The notes: generated from the sequence alone by a model not told the origin. 64,000 nucleotides of DNA from Lonicera japonica (GCA_021464415.1 CM038468.1:33344969-33408968); one strand, 5' to 3'. Positions 11,044-22,873 are shown, counted from the stretch's first letter. Program-made: numbers and translations.

Positions 11044-13099
11044 CATTATAACCTTTTTACAGGTTAAAAATGAACAAGAACGAATCTAGAAGCAAATTCC
11101 CCCAAAAGTTAGTCATTACCGGTCAAATTCGAAGCTGAATTAAGTTCAAGAAGTGAACCGAAAGCAAATTCCAAGCTCAAGCATGAAGGAAGTTGATGGA
11201 AGAGACTAAGAGAAGCCAATAAAGCAGTCCCAAGCAAAGAAGAGTCATTTGAATCAAACCGAGCAATTTTTGAATGAAGAAGAGATTCACTACGCGCATT
11301 GCCTCTGTTCCGGTAATTTCTGGTATTTATCCGTACAAAATTTGAAGAAAACTACAGAAATAGAAGTTGTAGATATTTGAGTTATCTACGCGTAGGCGAA
11401 AACCTCGTATCAATCGGAGTTCGGAGTACAAAGTTATAGCAGAAATATTATCAGTGCACCAGTGGATTGAGTTTGAGCGCAAAAGAATACCTAAATTTAT
11501 GATGCAGATATTTATCGAATGGGGTCCTTAGCCTAGATGGCAAGTGACCAACTCTCTACTCATGCTTAACGACTTAACTATTTTTAGCTTTTGAATTTCG
11601 AAAAAATAATTAAATGTCGATAATATTATAGGTTTTAGGTTAATTTTAGGTAAGAGAAGAGCAGTCGTCGTTCTTTTTCTTTTGAGTAGAGGAGAACAGC
11701 CGCCATTCTTATTCTTCAATAATTCCAAATTTCTTTGCGTAACTAGAGAGAGAGATTTTCATTTGGTTTATGGCTTGTATTGAAGAAGAAACAACGTATA
11801 ACTCTATTTCAATTTGAATTTAAGCGAGTCCCATTACAGTTCTTTGATAACTGCGTTACTGTAAGGTTTTTTTTTTTCCATTCAATTTTATTTTTAATTT
11901 ATTTCGATTAATGCTCATTAATGCTTATATATTGTTAGTTAATAATGTGTTTGAATGTGATTGATGATTAAAATTCATGCATAATTTATAATTTTTATTA
12001 AATTTTTTTTATAGAATCCCGCGTAGAGCCCTAAAAATATGTGTTTTTTTATTTTAATCATAACTTGCTCGTTTCTTGGCCGATTTTGATGATCCACCTA
12101 TCAAAACGACCGCAATCAAATTTTCTACAAAACCCTACTGTTTTGGGATCTAAATTCCGAAATTTCCTGAGGACAGTAGGCGATTTTCGTGACTGCCAAT
12201 GTGCTATTTTTTTCAAAATTTGTTTAAACCATTTTTATTTATTTATTAATCGTTCCTTAGTTTTAATTGTTGTGAAATTTTGCATGCTTATTCAATTATA
12301 TTTCATAAATATGTTTGATCAATTTGTGATTGAATTTATCATGTTTTGCTTAATTTTTATCAATTTGCTAACGTAATTTAGTAGTTAGGGATCCGTAGCG
12401 AAAGCATGACGAACTAGTGTGAGTATATTATTCAATTGTGATTGTGGCTTGAATTCCTCATTGGTTATAGGTCAATTAATAAATCTACAAAATATAGTAA
12501 CCTTTCATGCGTTAAAAACATGAAATTTTAAGATTATTTCTCGATTATTCGACAAAGAACCGAAAAACCTCAAATTACGAATTTTTGTACTAAAACTCTA
12601 ACGAGGATGAATAGAGGACGGTCCTTATCCTTTATTGAGTTGAGTTAGTTATCCAAGTAATTTGGGAGTTTCGAGCGCTGTTTTGGTGTCATTCAAAATC
12701 GATACCGAAATAGTGCCAATTTTAGCTTTTAATGACTTTTTAAAAACGGTTTTTTCGTATGTCATGCATACGCATAATCAAATCTTAGAAATGAGTTAAG
12801 CTTTCGATATTTACTAAAATTGATTAAATCTAGTTTGTTTTTGTCACGCACTAGCATTACTAAGTGAAAATCAATTTTTGTAAAAATAAATAATTTATAA
12901 GTTCCCTTATTAAAAAACTAAATTTTCATGCAACTTATATGAGTCTTGTCATGCACTTCTCATGATATGCTCATGAATTTTAGTATTTAATAATTGGTAA
13001 GCTAAGAACGTTCATTTTTAATAGGAACTCAGGTCTACAGTCATTTCTTGAATCGGTTGGTCATACTATCTGTAATGTCATAGCTATGGATACCCCTAA

Positions 13100-13260
13100 C
13101 GCTCTTTTCCCATTTTATTAGACACTTGTTTTAGTTGCTGCTTATTTTATTCTTTCTTTCTTTATTTATTTTATTTTTATTTATATTTATTTATTTATTT
13201 ATTTATTTGTTTATTTATTTTCTTTTAAGTTTTAAATTTAATTTCTTATTCTATTCTTTC
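13100..13260. repeat. Low-complexity TTTA-rich tract inside the outer LTR
   Basis: A run of ttta/ttat units (about 13130-13220) within the 3' part of the long solo LTR. Confidence 0.7.
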
Positions 13261-13458
13261 CTATTCTAAAAAATTTTTATTATCTTTTCTTTATTTTATT
13301 TTTTCTTTTCTTCTTTCTCCCTGTTGAAAGTTTAGCTAGAATAATAAGATTACCATCCTTCCCTGTGGTTCGACTTTGGACTTCCAAGTAAATATATTAT
13401 AACTTGACTGCCTGCACTTGGGTGTATTAATTACGCGTTTCTGAGCGTAGTCACTTGG

Positions 13459-14758
13459 TCTCGCTATTTATGCACTAAATGAGTGAATAGGCACATTAGT
13501 ACTACATATGCATTGAATCCACTACAAATTTGTTAAATGAGTGAGATGGAGTGTCACCAAGTAAAAATTTGTGTCATTATTTACACTCATATCTACTATT
13601 ATATATAAAGGTAGAAGGTAATTCATTGGCTTTGAAGTTGTATTAGGTTTTTATCGTCCAATTTTGAGGCTTGAACTCTTGCAGTTGTAAGGGTTATATA
13701 AGGCCCTTAATGGATGTGCCATTTACTACCTTTTAATTTTTATTCCTTTATATTGCTCACACATTAAGTGTATGTGAAAATCTAGACGTAGCAACGGATC
13801 GGTTTCGGATAGGATCAGGGTGAATCCAAATCCTTATCTAAGGTTTTTTTAGATTAGATATAGATCGAATCATGTAACGAATCACCAAAACATTTATTCA
13901 TATTCAAATTTGTTCAAATCAGATTTGGATCGGATGATATCACCCTTAGATTTATGTACATATTTATTTAGCTCATTCAAAGTGTTTTTCTTGCATTAGG
14001 GTTCGGCTTAATCATTTCAATCTTGTTATATCCGTTAAAACAATGCCTACCAAGCTTATACCATGAAAATGAAAATGAACTCAAAGGATACATCAAGAAA
14101 AGAACTATTTTTCATGAAACATAACTACTGTACAAGTATATATTGAGAGAACATCTACTCATAAAAGAAATAATAAATATAAAACTATTTGTCAAATTGC
14201 TAGCTCATCTCATCTTGTTACTTTTCATAAAATGTAATTATTTTCTACTCATAACCAACACGCTCGCAAGATCACACATCCAAGCATATTATTTAATACG
14301 ATAACAAAGAAATTAAAGTAACAGGGGTTAGAAAACCGGACTCGACTAAAAGCTACCTAGATCAAGTCCCGATAGATCTAAAATATCTAGCGGCCAACGG
14401 TTGACATTCTCCGCGAAAAGAGTTAATTGAGATGCATGAAAGCTGGCCTAGACATCCTAGGCATAAAAAAAGATAATAAAAATTTTTAATACTACCTTTA
14501 TGTTATGCTATGTTTACATCACACAAATAATTGATTTAGGTTTTTAATCTCTATTATTATAAAAAGTTTCTACATGTGGTAATGCATTATTGGTGAAAAA
14601 ACTACAAACATTAAGTTGATATGAATAAGTGGCAATGCGCCCCTTTTTTTTAATTTTTTTGCTACAATGTGCTATTTCGTTAAAAAAATGGTGACTACGA
14701 ACATAATTTTATAGCATATAAGTAGTTTAACTACTGCTGATAAAAAATAACTGCTTAT
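13459..14758. other. Intergenic, no gene recognised
   Basis: No coding region is supported. Positions about 13790-13945 contain repeated ggatcgg/agatttggatcggat words, the kind of sequence found near the ends of hAT-type MITEs, but ends and duplication could not be found. Confidence 0.4.
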
Positions 14759-15436
14759 GGTCCGTTTGATTTATGGGTGGATCCAAGAGAGGACAGAGTG
14801 GGATTCAGGCTTCAGCCTAGTGAAAACTTTTGAAAAATCCACTAGCATTTGTTAAAAAAAGAAAAAAAATTAGTATAAGCTCACTTATGTTAGCCTAGCT
14901 TAAATATTATAAGCCTACTAATCCATAACTCTTTTAAATATTTATTATTTAGCAAAAAAAAAAGAGCAGGGCACTGCTCAATGCATCAAGAGGCGTCAAT
15001 GGGTACAAGCCGAATTTTCATTTCCCTCAACCACTCATGTTCCACCTTTGCTTTATGTCTGTCATTTTAATAAAAAAATATAATCAATGTATATATTAGA
15101 TAAACAAACAAATTATTTTTTTGTCTATTACTATTAGACACTCCCTTGGAAGATTCTTGGCTTCGCCCTTTGTTTGACTTTTGAGAGAAATTGGAAAATA
15201 AGTTGAGATATGTGAGATATCTTCTTATTTTGTGACTTTTTTCACGGAAAAATTTTCTTTAGTGGTTGATGAAGAAAAATTTTCTACAAAAAATAAAGAA
15301 AGACGTACGATATCTACTTATAAAAATGAGCATGAGATGGAGAGTATTTCATCGCATGCCTCAACTTATTTTTTTAACTTCTTACACTAAGCAAGTATTT
15401 TTCTTATTATTTTATATGTTATTATCAAACGGAGCC
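14759..15436. mobile_element. MITE with ends GGTCCGTTTGAT / ATCAAACGGAGCC, interrupted by a hAT MITE
   Basis: The left end (ggtccgtttgatt) and the right end (atcaaacggagcc) are inverted repeats. Without the 400-bp insert and its duplication it is about 270 bp. A target duplication is not clear. The plus-strand 60-codon frame at 15266 lies inside and is not credible as a gene. Confidence 0.5.
14772..15171. mobile_element. hAT MITE, 400 bp, nested
   Basis: Ends are TATGGGTGGATCCAAG and, reverse complemented, AAAGGGCGAAGCCAAG. Flanks gtttgatt (14764-14771) and gtttgact (15172-15179) match at 7 of 8 positions, the hAT duplication length. No coding capacity. Confidence 0.65.
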
Positions 15437-15750
15437 TTAAATATTTAAATAGTGGTCAAAGTAAAAAAAAAAAAAAAATGAGAAAATGAAACCAGCCGGT
15501 ATACCTCTCTTGTCAAAGTAAAATCTAAATATTATTTATAATGTTATTATCCTTATATACAAGAAGAACTTTGTTGTGGTAAAGAGAGAGAAAAATTAGC
15601 CAGTATACATTTCTTAAACAACTGTAAATTAGGGTTCAACGATGAGTAGGCCTAACCTCAAAATGCCCACAAGCTTTTTCGGGCCGAAAACACATATGTA
15701 TGATAAGTATATGTATATTTATCTACGGCCAATAGTACGGCATCACACCC
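15437..15750. other. Intergenic, nothing recognised
   Basis: Contains a poly-A run at about 15462-15478. No feature supported. Confidence 0.4.
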
Positions 15751-15758
15751 CAAACCAA

Positions 15759-16359
15759 CAGAGGCAGTCCTAAGATATTTGGGGCCCTAGGTGAAATATT
15801 TTTATAGTGAACAATATTTTACTAATAAATTGTGTATTGAATAGGTTTTGAAACATGTTTATAAAATAATGAAGTCTAAAATTTAGATTTAAGAGTACTT
15901 TTATATCATGCCGTCTAATTTTCTCTTTGTTACTTCTTTTAAAACCACAATTATATTTTTCTTGCATTTCATGTATGTATACTATAATTTCGAAAGAACT
16001 GTAACCGAAAGATATAACAAATTAGTGAGAAATAATAAAGCATGCTTTTTAATAAATAAGAAAAACATCTTTAGCACTTTGATTTTGTGAAAATCAACTA
16101 GAAAATAATTTAACAAAGATGATACATTTAAACGATTAAGCTAAGTAGAAATTAATTAAAATAATAAAAAAAAATTAAATTCAACTAAAGTTAAATTTTT
16201 TATTTTGCATTCTAAAATAAATTGCATAGTAATAAGTATGGGCCCCACCCAGTAGAAATTAATTTAACAAAGATGATACATTTAAACGATTAAGCTAAGT
16301 AGAAATTAATTAGGCCTTAAGCATGTGCTTAAGTTGCCTAAACTGATGTGCCAGCTCTG
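15759..16359. mobile_element. Non-autonomous hAT element, 601 bp
   Basis: The left end is CAGAGGCAGTCC and the right end (reverse complement) is CAGAGCTGGCAC. Flanks caaaccaa (15751-15758) and caaaccac (16360-16367) match at 7 of 8. Inside, a block of about 50 bp (ttaacaaagatgatacattt...) occurs twice, near 16112 and 16263. The small open frames at 15770 and 15908 have no recognisable transposase domain. Confidence 0.7.
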
Positions 16360-16367
16360 CAAACCAC

Positions 16368-18690
16368 ACACTTAACTATGGACTTGTGTTAAGAAACTTA
16401 ACTTAACTTATAATAACTTAATTCTATGGATCAATATTATTTTAAATTATTTAACTATTGCGTGTTTGGCAAGATAAATTTGCATCACTTTACACTATAC
16501 TACCTTTCCATTATAAATGTTCTAACAATAATTTACATATCCATGGCCTTTCCAATGTAGACTATTTGTGTGCACCTACATTTGCTACCTGGTTGAGCTA
16601 GGCTTACTTGACCGTGCCGAACGTTAGAATGAGACTATTTTAGTTTGGCTAAAGTTCGAGAGAGACTTATAAATGTTATAGCTAGAGAGAACAATGTTAG
16701 GTTTATATTTTTAGTTGGCTTGATTTCAATTCCAAAAGAACTTTTTCTGTTATAATTGTTTGAGTCGAATTGAAGATTTGAAAATAAGACAATTAACGAA
16801 AGTTCGCCAAATTTACCGAATTCATTGTTCATAATTCTGGACTTAAAGTAAGTTAGTAGTATAGTTTGATTCAAAATATATGTGATGGTTGAGCTTAAAA
16901 TTCAAATTTAAAAGTCTTTTGAGTCAAACATATTTTAAAGTATTTTTACTGAGTTTTGCCGAAATTTGAATAATCCTGTCTACAGAAATTATTGAGAAAA
17001 TTCATTTTTTTTCATGTTTAATATATTTCATAAAGTTACTTTTAAAATTTAAGTCAAATTAGAGTTCAAACGAAATTAATACGATAAAATAAAATAAAAA
17101 ATTAAGATAATTTTTTGTTAAATAAATAATTTTATTAAATAAAAAGAAAAAGTAAAAAAAATAACTTCAAAAAGTCAAAAGATTCTTGAATCAAACCCCA
17201 TGTGCCCTTTCACAAAGCTTTGTACACCATTAATGGGCCAAGCCCATTTAAATTCTTAATGTAATGCTTTACACGTGGAGTAAGGAAAACAAAAGTGGTG
17301 CACAGCAATCATATATCGAACAGGTACGGTTTTTTTATAACTTGGATCGGTACAGCGCAAAAGCCCTTATGAATTTGAAATTCAAATTTTAGACTAGTAT
17401 AATTTTTGTTATTGGACTAGCTCAGCGTATATTTTTCTGAACATGTATTTTTATCGTTAAAATTTATTTTTTAATATTTTTAATCTATTTTAAAAAGAAT
17501 TTTGATTCTATATTCTTTTTAGAGATATAACTTATCGAGATCTATAAAATAAGATCCATTATTGTGACTATTTTTTGAATTTTTTACATGAGTTTTTTTT
17601 GAATTGGTTAAAACAACTCCAACAAAAATTAAATTTATTTTTCAACCTACTTTCACAGTTCCCAAAAACTTATCTAAAAAATATGTTTTAAAATCCCAAC
17701 AAAAAAAAACATTTTTTTGAGAGTTTTAAATAAACTTTGGAGGCCAATTCTTCGGTTATAGATAAAGTTTGGGAGTCAAGTGGAGTTTATACGGCACAAA
17801 GTATGAAGATTTTTATTGATAATAAATAATCTTCTTGCAAAAGGAATTCCTGCTTTAAATTTTTTTTTTTCACGATTAACTTAAAATGAATTATTATTAC
17901 CATTTTTTATAAACTAATTTTTACAAATGTTCACAATGATTTGACATTATATTAACTCTTTTATGTAACAATGACGATATCAATGATCTAAAATTTTTAG
18001 TTCAAGTGGCACTAATCATTAGCGACAATTTAGAAGGTCATGGGTGCCATGCCTCTTGCCACCAACAACGAGGCTTAGCAAAAGGTCGGATTTGTATCAC
18101 GTGAATGACATTCACCTATACGTGATTCATCTAATATTTAGGTATAAAATATAGATTCGTATATGATCAATTTAATTAACAAAATCACACGATCTAATTC
18201 ATTTTAAACAATTTAAAATAAACGGTTCGATTCGGGCGGTATACCAATAAGATTTAGTGATCCATTAAGCATTCAATTAAAACTATATTCATTACCAAAT
18301 TGACACTTATTTTATTACATGACCCAAAACTAATTCACGATTTAATTGGATTAAACGGGGTTTATTCAAATTTTGAATATTAAAATGGAACCAATTTATT
18401 TAATAAACTAGTATGGTGAATCAACTCATTTATAGTCCACACACGTTAAGGTTTTACAAAAAATTCTTGTTGTGTCACAAATTACGAGGCCTGCCAATAA
18501 CTACTGTAATCGGGATCAAAATATATTTACTTATGTGAGAGGGATTTATTTAAAATATTAAATAAATTTAGTTTGAGGAAAAGAAAATAAAAGAAAAGAA
18601 AGGAAATTGAGATATATATGATCATGATAAATAAATAATAAATAAATAAATAAAAGAGGAAAAACCCTAGAGCCGATTTCTTCATTTTGT
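16368..18690. other. Intergenic region upstream of gene B, no gene seen
   Basis: No coding region is supported; the 79-codon minus frame at 16635 has no recognisable domain. A site II-like promoter word (tgggccaagccca) lies at about 17237. The segment around 17537-17570 (gagatctataaaataagat) recurs near 37465 and 39830. From about 18130 to 18430 the sequence looks like a decayed repeat, unassigned. Confidence 0.4.
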
Positions 18691-18844
18691 TGTGACATAG
18701 AGGAGGAAAAGGAGGAAAAAGAGGAGAATTAGGTCAAAACAAAGAAAAATGTTACCCGAGAAACGTGTGAACAACCGGTCATTTGGTAGTTACAAGTTGA
18801 CTCCAATTCTTCTTCTTCTCTCTACTTCTTGAAGAATAACAACA
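18691..18844 (+). promoter_or_regulatory. Gene B 5' leader
   Basis: Purine-rich leader (gaggaggaaaaggagg) with an upstream short open frame that starts at about 18749 and ends just before the gene B start. The last 60 bp (cttcttcttctctctacttcttgaag) match the gene A leader on the minus strand at 4540-4600. The upstream frame could lower translation; that is inference. Confidence 0.45.
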
Positions 18845-18850
18845 ATGGAA
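18845..18850 (+). CDS. Gene B first coding exon (start codon)
   Basis: ATGGAA in context acaacaatgg is followed at once by the strong donor GTAAGTAATTC. Gene A has the same layout at 4533. The intron that follows runs to about 20.2-20.38 kb. A short candidate exon ending at 20215 (gatgatatgccagag, donor GTACTA) has a donor that matches the one after exon F at 23050, but its acceptor and frame cannot be fixed. Confidence 0.5.
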
Positions 18851-20384
18851 GTAAGTAATTCACTTCTTCTGTTTTTATTTCTTTGTATTTCTACTGGGTT
18901 TTAGGGTTAATTAATGGGAGTAGTTATTTCTATTGTATTGTATTCAGTTGATTTGATTTTCTTTCTGATTTTCATATTGCTTTTGTTTATGATGTACATT
19001 GATGAACAATGTATGCTAAGTATCATTATCACTGTTCTCTGTTTATCTTCATTGTGAATTGCATAGATATGGGTTTCAATTTTTAGGGTACCATTTTGAT
19101 TTTTTTTTTCTTGGGGAAGTAATCTCTCAATGTTTTTGGTGGTGTCATTTTGTTGTTGGTGGTTGTTGAAATGGGTTTAAAATTTTTTGGGAAGCAATTA
19201 CTGTTTCTTTTTGGTTGATCTAACTTATGTGTTGTTTCTTACCCCTTTTTTTAATCTTTATACTCATTAGGGATTCTTTGTCTTCGATTTTGCTATTGAA
19301 GAATTGGGTTAATAAAGAGTTATAAATCTGTTTCTGTATCTACTTTCCCATCCAGTAGGGGGTTTTATTTACCTTTCTTTTTTCCTTTTTAGTTTAGGGT
19401 TCTTGATTGGCTTTACGAAACTGAGTGTTTATGATTAGAGTTCATATTTTAGGCCTTATATATTTGACTAGAAAAGGAAGAATGAAATGAGATATGGTTT
19501 TGTTGGTTGTTGATTTCACTTTTGTTGATTTGGAAATCGTTGTTATGTAATTTACCATTATGAATAAGATACAGCATCTTTGGAAAGGATACATGTTCAA
19601 ACGTTGTGTGCTAGTTGTTACCTTATCTTTTGGATTCAAGAAATAATGTTGAAAACTCTCCAATCCTATATCAGTATGATATTATGTAGGACTTCTAAAT
19701 TCCTTCTAGGTAAATTTTTCTGTTTAGACCCTCTTTCATTTGTTTTTGTGGATTCTTTTTCTCCATTTATTTTCACACTTACTAGTTTTCATATTTATTA
19801 GTCTGATTAGATTTTGGAACCACGGCTTGGTCCTAAGCAATGGCCCTCTTTCATTTGAACGAAATTAATGGCTTTCCCTTCTATAAAAGCCCATGATGAC
19901 GAAATGACTTTTTCATATTTATTTACCTTTTTCTTGATTTAGGGTTCTTGATTGCTTTTTCATATTTATAAAAACTGTGTTGATGAAATGGCTTTCCCTT
20001 CCCATTCCCAATTTTCCACGTTTCCATTTCCTAGTTGCAAACTGTATACTTTATAGAACAACTAAACTTATTAAGCTACCTATTAGGTCCATCCTTAATG
20101 AAGTTCAAGAATGGATAAAGTTCATTGGGTTTTTTTTTTCCATTATTTCAAATGTGTTTTGTTTTGGCAACATCCTTTACTTGAAGTACTCAGAGATGAC
20201 GATGATATGCCAGAGGTACTATTACTAGTAGTATTTTTTTAGTTATTTGTTTATAGATCTCTCTGGCTTTTCGTCTGTTGTAATTATAATGGTTGGTGCA
20301 AGTCGCATTATCTGGACGCCCGGACCATGGCTGATGTGTTCAAAAGAAAGGAAGGTAATGATAAGGATTTATTGATTCTTGCAG
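18851..20384 (+). other. Gene B first intron
   Basis: Long T-rich region typical of a plant first intron, about 1.5 kb, with no coding region supported apart from the uncertain small exon ending at 20215. Confidence 0.45.
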
Positions 20385-20643
20385 GAGCAGGAGCAAGAAG
20401 CACCAAGAGCACTATCTGAGGAAGGGAAAAGCTGTCATAATTGACGACTCCTAGTCTGGGCAACGTCAGGAGGAGGATTGCATGGGACCCTCGAAGTCGG
20501 TTAATGATATTTCCGCTGATAAATTGATGCAATCTGAGGAAGTTGACTGTTGCCAAGCTAAAGTTAGCGACCTCAAAAACGAAGCACTTGACCTTAGATC
20601 CGAAGGCAGTAATGCCAAATCTAGTTTACCATTACCCCATGAG
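20385..20643 (+). pseudogene. Gene B exon unit A (frameshift and stops)
   Basis: The acceptor ttcttgcag is followed by EQEQEAP, then a deletion relative to unit B removes the SGNSENKEVPESS part and shifts frame, ending at TGA. In the frame shared with the 3' half there is a TAG near 20455. The 3' half (from about 20482) is open and ends LPLPHE at a donor GAG|GTGACA. Total 259 bp, not a multiple of three. It shares the pattern KVSDLKxxALDLRSE with units B and D. Either a decayed copy or one spliced differently. Confidence 0.55.
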
Positions 20644-20775
20644 GTGACATCTTTTTTACATTAATTTGCATTTCACCAGCCATTATAGTTACAACAAACA
20701 AAACCCAGATAAATCTATAAATAAATAACTAAAAACATAAGGACGCTTATAATAAAGATATATTAATTCTTGTAG

Positions 20776-21087
20776 GAGCAGGAGCAAGAAGCACCAAAGT
20801 CTGGCAACTCGGAAAATAAAGAAGTCCCAGAAAGCAGCAATAAATCTGAATCTGAAATAGCACAGGAATGCTATCTGAAGAAGGGAAAAGCTGTCGTTTC
20901 GTCTGATCAACATCAGGAGGATTGCATTGGAACCCCGAATTCAATTGATGAAATTACCACTGATCAATCAATGCAATATGAGGAATTTGACCTTTTCCCA
21001 GCTGAAGTCAGCGACCTCAAACGCCAAGCCCTTGACCTCAGATCCAAAAGCAGGAATGCCAAATCTCCGTCACCAATACACCATGAG
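20776..21087 (+). CDS. Gene B exon unit B, intact 104-codon exon
   Basis: Acceptor ttcttgtag, then 312 bp fully open in phase 0, then donor GAG|GTGACA. The protein starts EQEQEAPKSGNSEN, continues acidic and Ser-rich (KEVPESSNKSESE), then a basic patch (LKKGKAVV, about residues 33-40) and a segment with heptad-like leucines and valines (AEVSDLKRQALDLRSKSRN, about residues 77-95), ending SPIHHE. It is the best preserved unit of the array and defines the repeat. A phase 0-0 exon can be duplicated without disturbing frame. No known family is recognised. A disordered acidic N-terminal part with a short coiled-coil end is inferred. Confidence 0.6.
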
Positions 21088-21239
21088 GTGACATTATTTT
21101 TTAAATATATATATATATATTTAACTCAATTTTCCTTTCACCAACAATTATAATTACAACAAACAAAACTCAGATCTATAAATAGGTAACTAAAAACATA
21201 CGAGGAACCTAGTAATTAGGATACATTGATTCTGCAAAG

Positions 21240-21507
21240 CAAGAAGCACCAACGTCTGGCAACTAGGAAAATAAAGAAGTCCCATAAAGCAACAATAAAT
21301 ATGAATCTGAAAGTGCACAATAACAATATCTGAGGAAGGGTAACACTGCCGTAATTGACACTCGGGGACCCCAGAAGTCAATTGATGAAATTGCCGCTGG
21401 TCAATTGATGCATTTTGAGGAAATTGACCGTTGCCCTCAAACACCAAACCCTTGAACTCAAATCCAAAAACAGTAATGCCAAATCTCCGTCACCAATACG
21501 CTATGAA
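21240..21507 (+). pseudogene. Gene B exon unit C, decayed
   Basis: The acceptor region is damaged (ttctgcaaag in place of ttcttgcaggagcagg). The frame reads QEAPTSGN and then hits TAG; further stops and an internal deletion follow. The 3' end (tctccgtcaccaatacgctatgaa, donor GTGGCT) still matches unit B. The flanking introns also match those of the neighbouring units. Confidence 0.6.
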
Positions 21508-21644
21508 GTGGCTTTTTTTTTTTTTAATTCAATTTTTGTTTTAGCAGTCATTATAATTACTAAAACAAAAGCCATATAGATGTGTAAATAAATAACTAAA
21601 AACATTTGAGGAAACTAACAATAAGGATATATTGATTCTTGCAG

Positions 21645-21939
21645 GAGCAAGAAGCACCAAAGTCTGGCAACTTGGAAAGTAAAAAAGCCCCAGAAAGCAG
21701 CAATGAATCTGAATATGAAAGTGCACACTATGTCTTAATCTCCTTCTCATCCTCATATAAGCAATATCAAGAGGAAGATTGCTTGGGAGTTGGGACCTCT
21801 GAAGTTAATTGATGAAATTGCTGCTGACCAATTGATGCAGTCTGATGGAGTTGACCGTCTCCCGCTACCTCAAACCCAAGCCCTTGACCTCAGATCCGAA
21901 AACAATAATTCCAATTCCAAGTCACCAATACGGCCCGAG
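21645..21939 (+). pseudogene. Gene B exon unit D, one frameshift
   Basis: Acceptor ttcttgcag; EQEAPKSGNLES is open for about 50 codons and then shifts frame near 21800, where the downstream part (LIDEIAADQLMQSDGVDRL, then QALDLRSEN) is open in the next frame up to donor GAG|GTACTT. Length 295 bp, one base more than a multiple of three. A single-base indel separates it from an open exon of about 98 codons, so it is recent decay or a sequencing or assembly error. Confidence 0.6.
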
Positions 21940-22148
21940 GTACTTCCCCCCCGGGCCTCCTTTACATATAAGATGTTGATGAAAAAAGGGTTATCCATTA
22001 CTTGTGTTATTATTTAAAATACATAATAAAATTCACAAACAGCCAAACCGAACCAAACTTGAGTTGTAATGAAGTTCACAAAACTTTGTTTACCTATTTT
22101 GTCTTTGTTCTACTTATATACGTGCTTATAATTCTCTTATAACAGTAG

Positions 22149-22543
22149 GAACATGCACTGTCGTCTGGCAAATTGGAAATAAAAGATGTATTATCACTAA
22201 AGGATAAATCCAAATATGAAGCTGCTCCAGGTTCGCGGCCTGAGGCATTACTGGGCTCGGAACTTGTAGGCTTGTAGCTGAGCAACCGCACAGTAGTGTT
22301 GGACCCGGAAGCACTGAGTCCATATCAGGGGGAACAGAAGGTCCTGCGGAATTGGCTGAGTTCAAATCCCTTGTTGCTGCCCTCAGACGGATCCTTTATG
22401 AATTTAAGTTTTTGAGGTCTGAGGTTCATGACCTAATATACTTGGTTAATGATCTCAGACAGAGCGACATGGAAAATGAAGTTTTTAGGCTGGAATATCG
22501 TTGTTACAGATCCCGAGGTACGATCCAAAGTTCCCGAGGAGAT
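22149..22543 (+). pseudogene. Gene B exon region E, with coiled-coil-like segment
   Basis: It starts at an acceptor (aacagtag) as EHALSSGKLEIKD, similar to the other units, and hits TAG after about 40 codons. A second frame is open from about 22300 to a strong donor GAT|GTAAGT and encodes ELAEFKSLVAALRRILYEF and then LRSEVHDLIYLVNDLRQSD, which has leucine/valine spacing like a coiled coil. This part resembles the AEVSDLKRQALDLRS stretch of unit B but is longer. The two halves may be separate exons or one exon with a frameshift. Confidence 0.5.
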
Positions 22544-22873
22544 GTAAGTCACCTCTTAGTTTTGAACTATTAGTTTTACACTTCTCTTACCTAACCGAGA
22601 AGAGGTGAAAATCTTTTTGCTATTTTACTATTTATTTACACCAGTTGCCTCACCTTCAACTATAGCAAGCTTGACTTTCTATAGTTTTATCAATATTTTG
22701 ATCAGTACACTCCAAAATACGATACTTTTTATGTCTACATCTCCTTTGGAAATGCCCACAATTCCTCATAGCCTATTTTTCATTTGTTTTTGATTGCACT
22801 AAAGAATCATTTTATGCATACTTTTTCCATGGAAATGCCTTTATATAGTGGCTCCTTATTCTCATTCTTGCAG

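Larger units (their letters stand above)
9154..13453 (+). mobile_element. Long gypsy-type solo LTR (about 2.54 kb) split by a nested solo LTR
   Basis: It begins TGATTAAGCCAAAATATTGC and ends GAGCGTAGTCA. The flanks are ctcgg (9149-9153) and cttgg (13454-13458), 4 of 5 matching. The 3' end (ccctgtggttcgac, ataacttgactgcctgcacttggg at 13361-13420) resembles the 3' end of the nested Athila LTR. No gag or pol is inside. Removing the nested LTR and its extra 5-bp duplication leaves about 2,542 bp. The 111-codon frame at 12041 shows no domain. The boundaries are inferred from TG/CA ends plus the near-matching duplication. Confidence 0.55.

Noticed and set aside
12041..12376. 111-codon frame
   Set aside because: Lies inside the long solo LTR, is Phe/Leu/Ile-rich as AT-rich DNA gives, and has no domain.
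17236..17249. tgggccaagccca as a promoter site II pair
   Set aside because: No gene start lies within 1 kb downstream; mentioned only as a sequence word.
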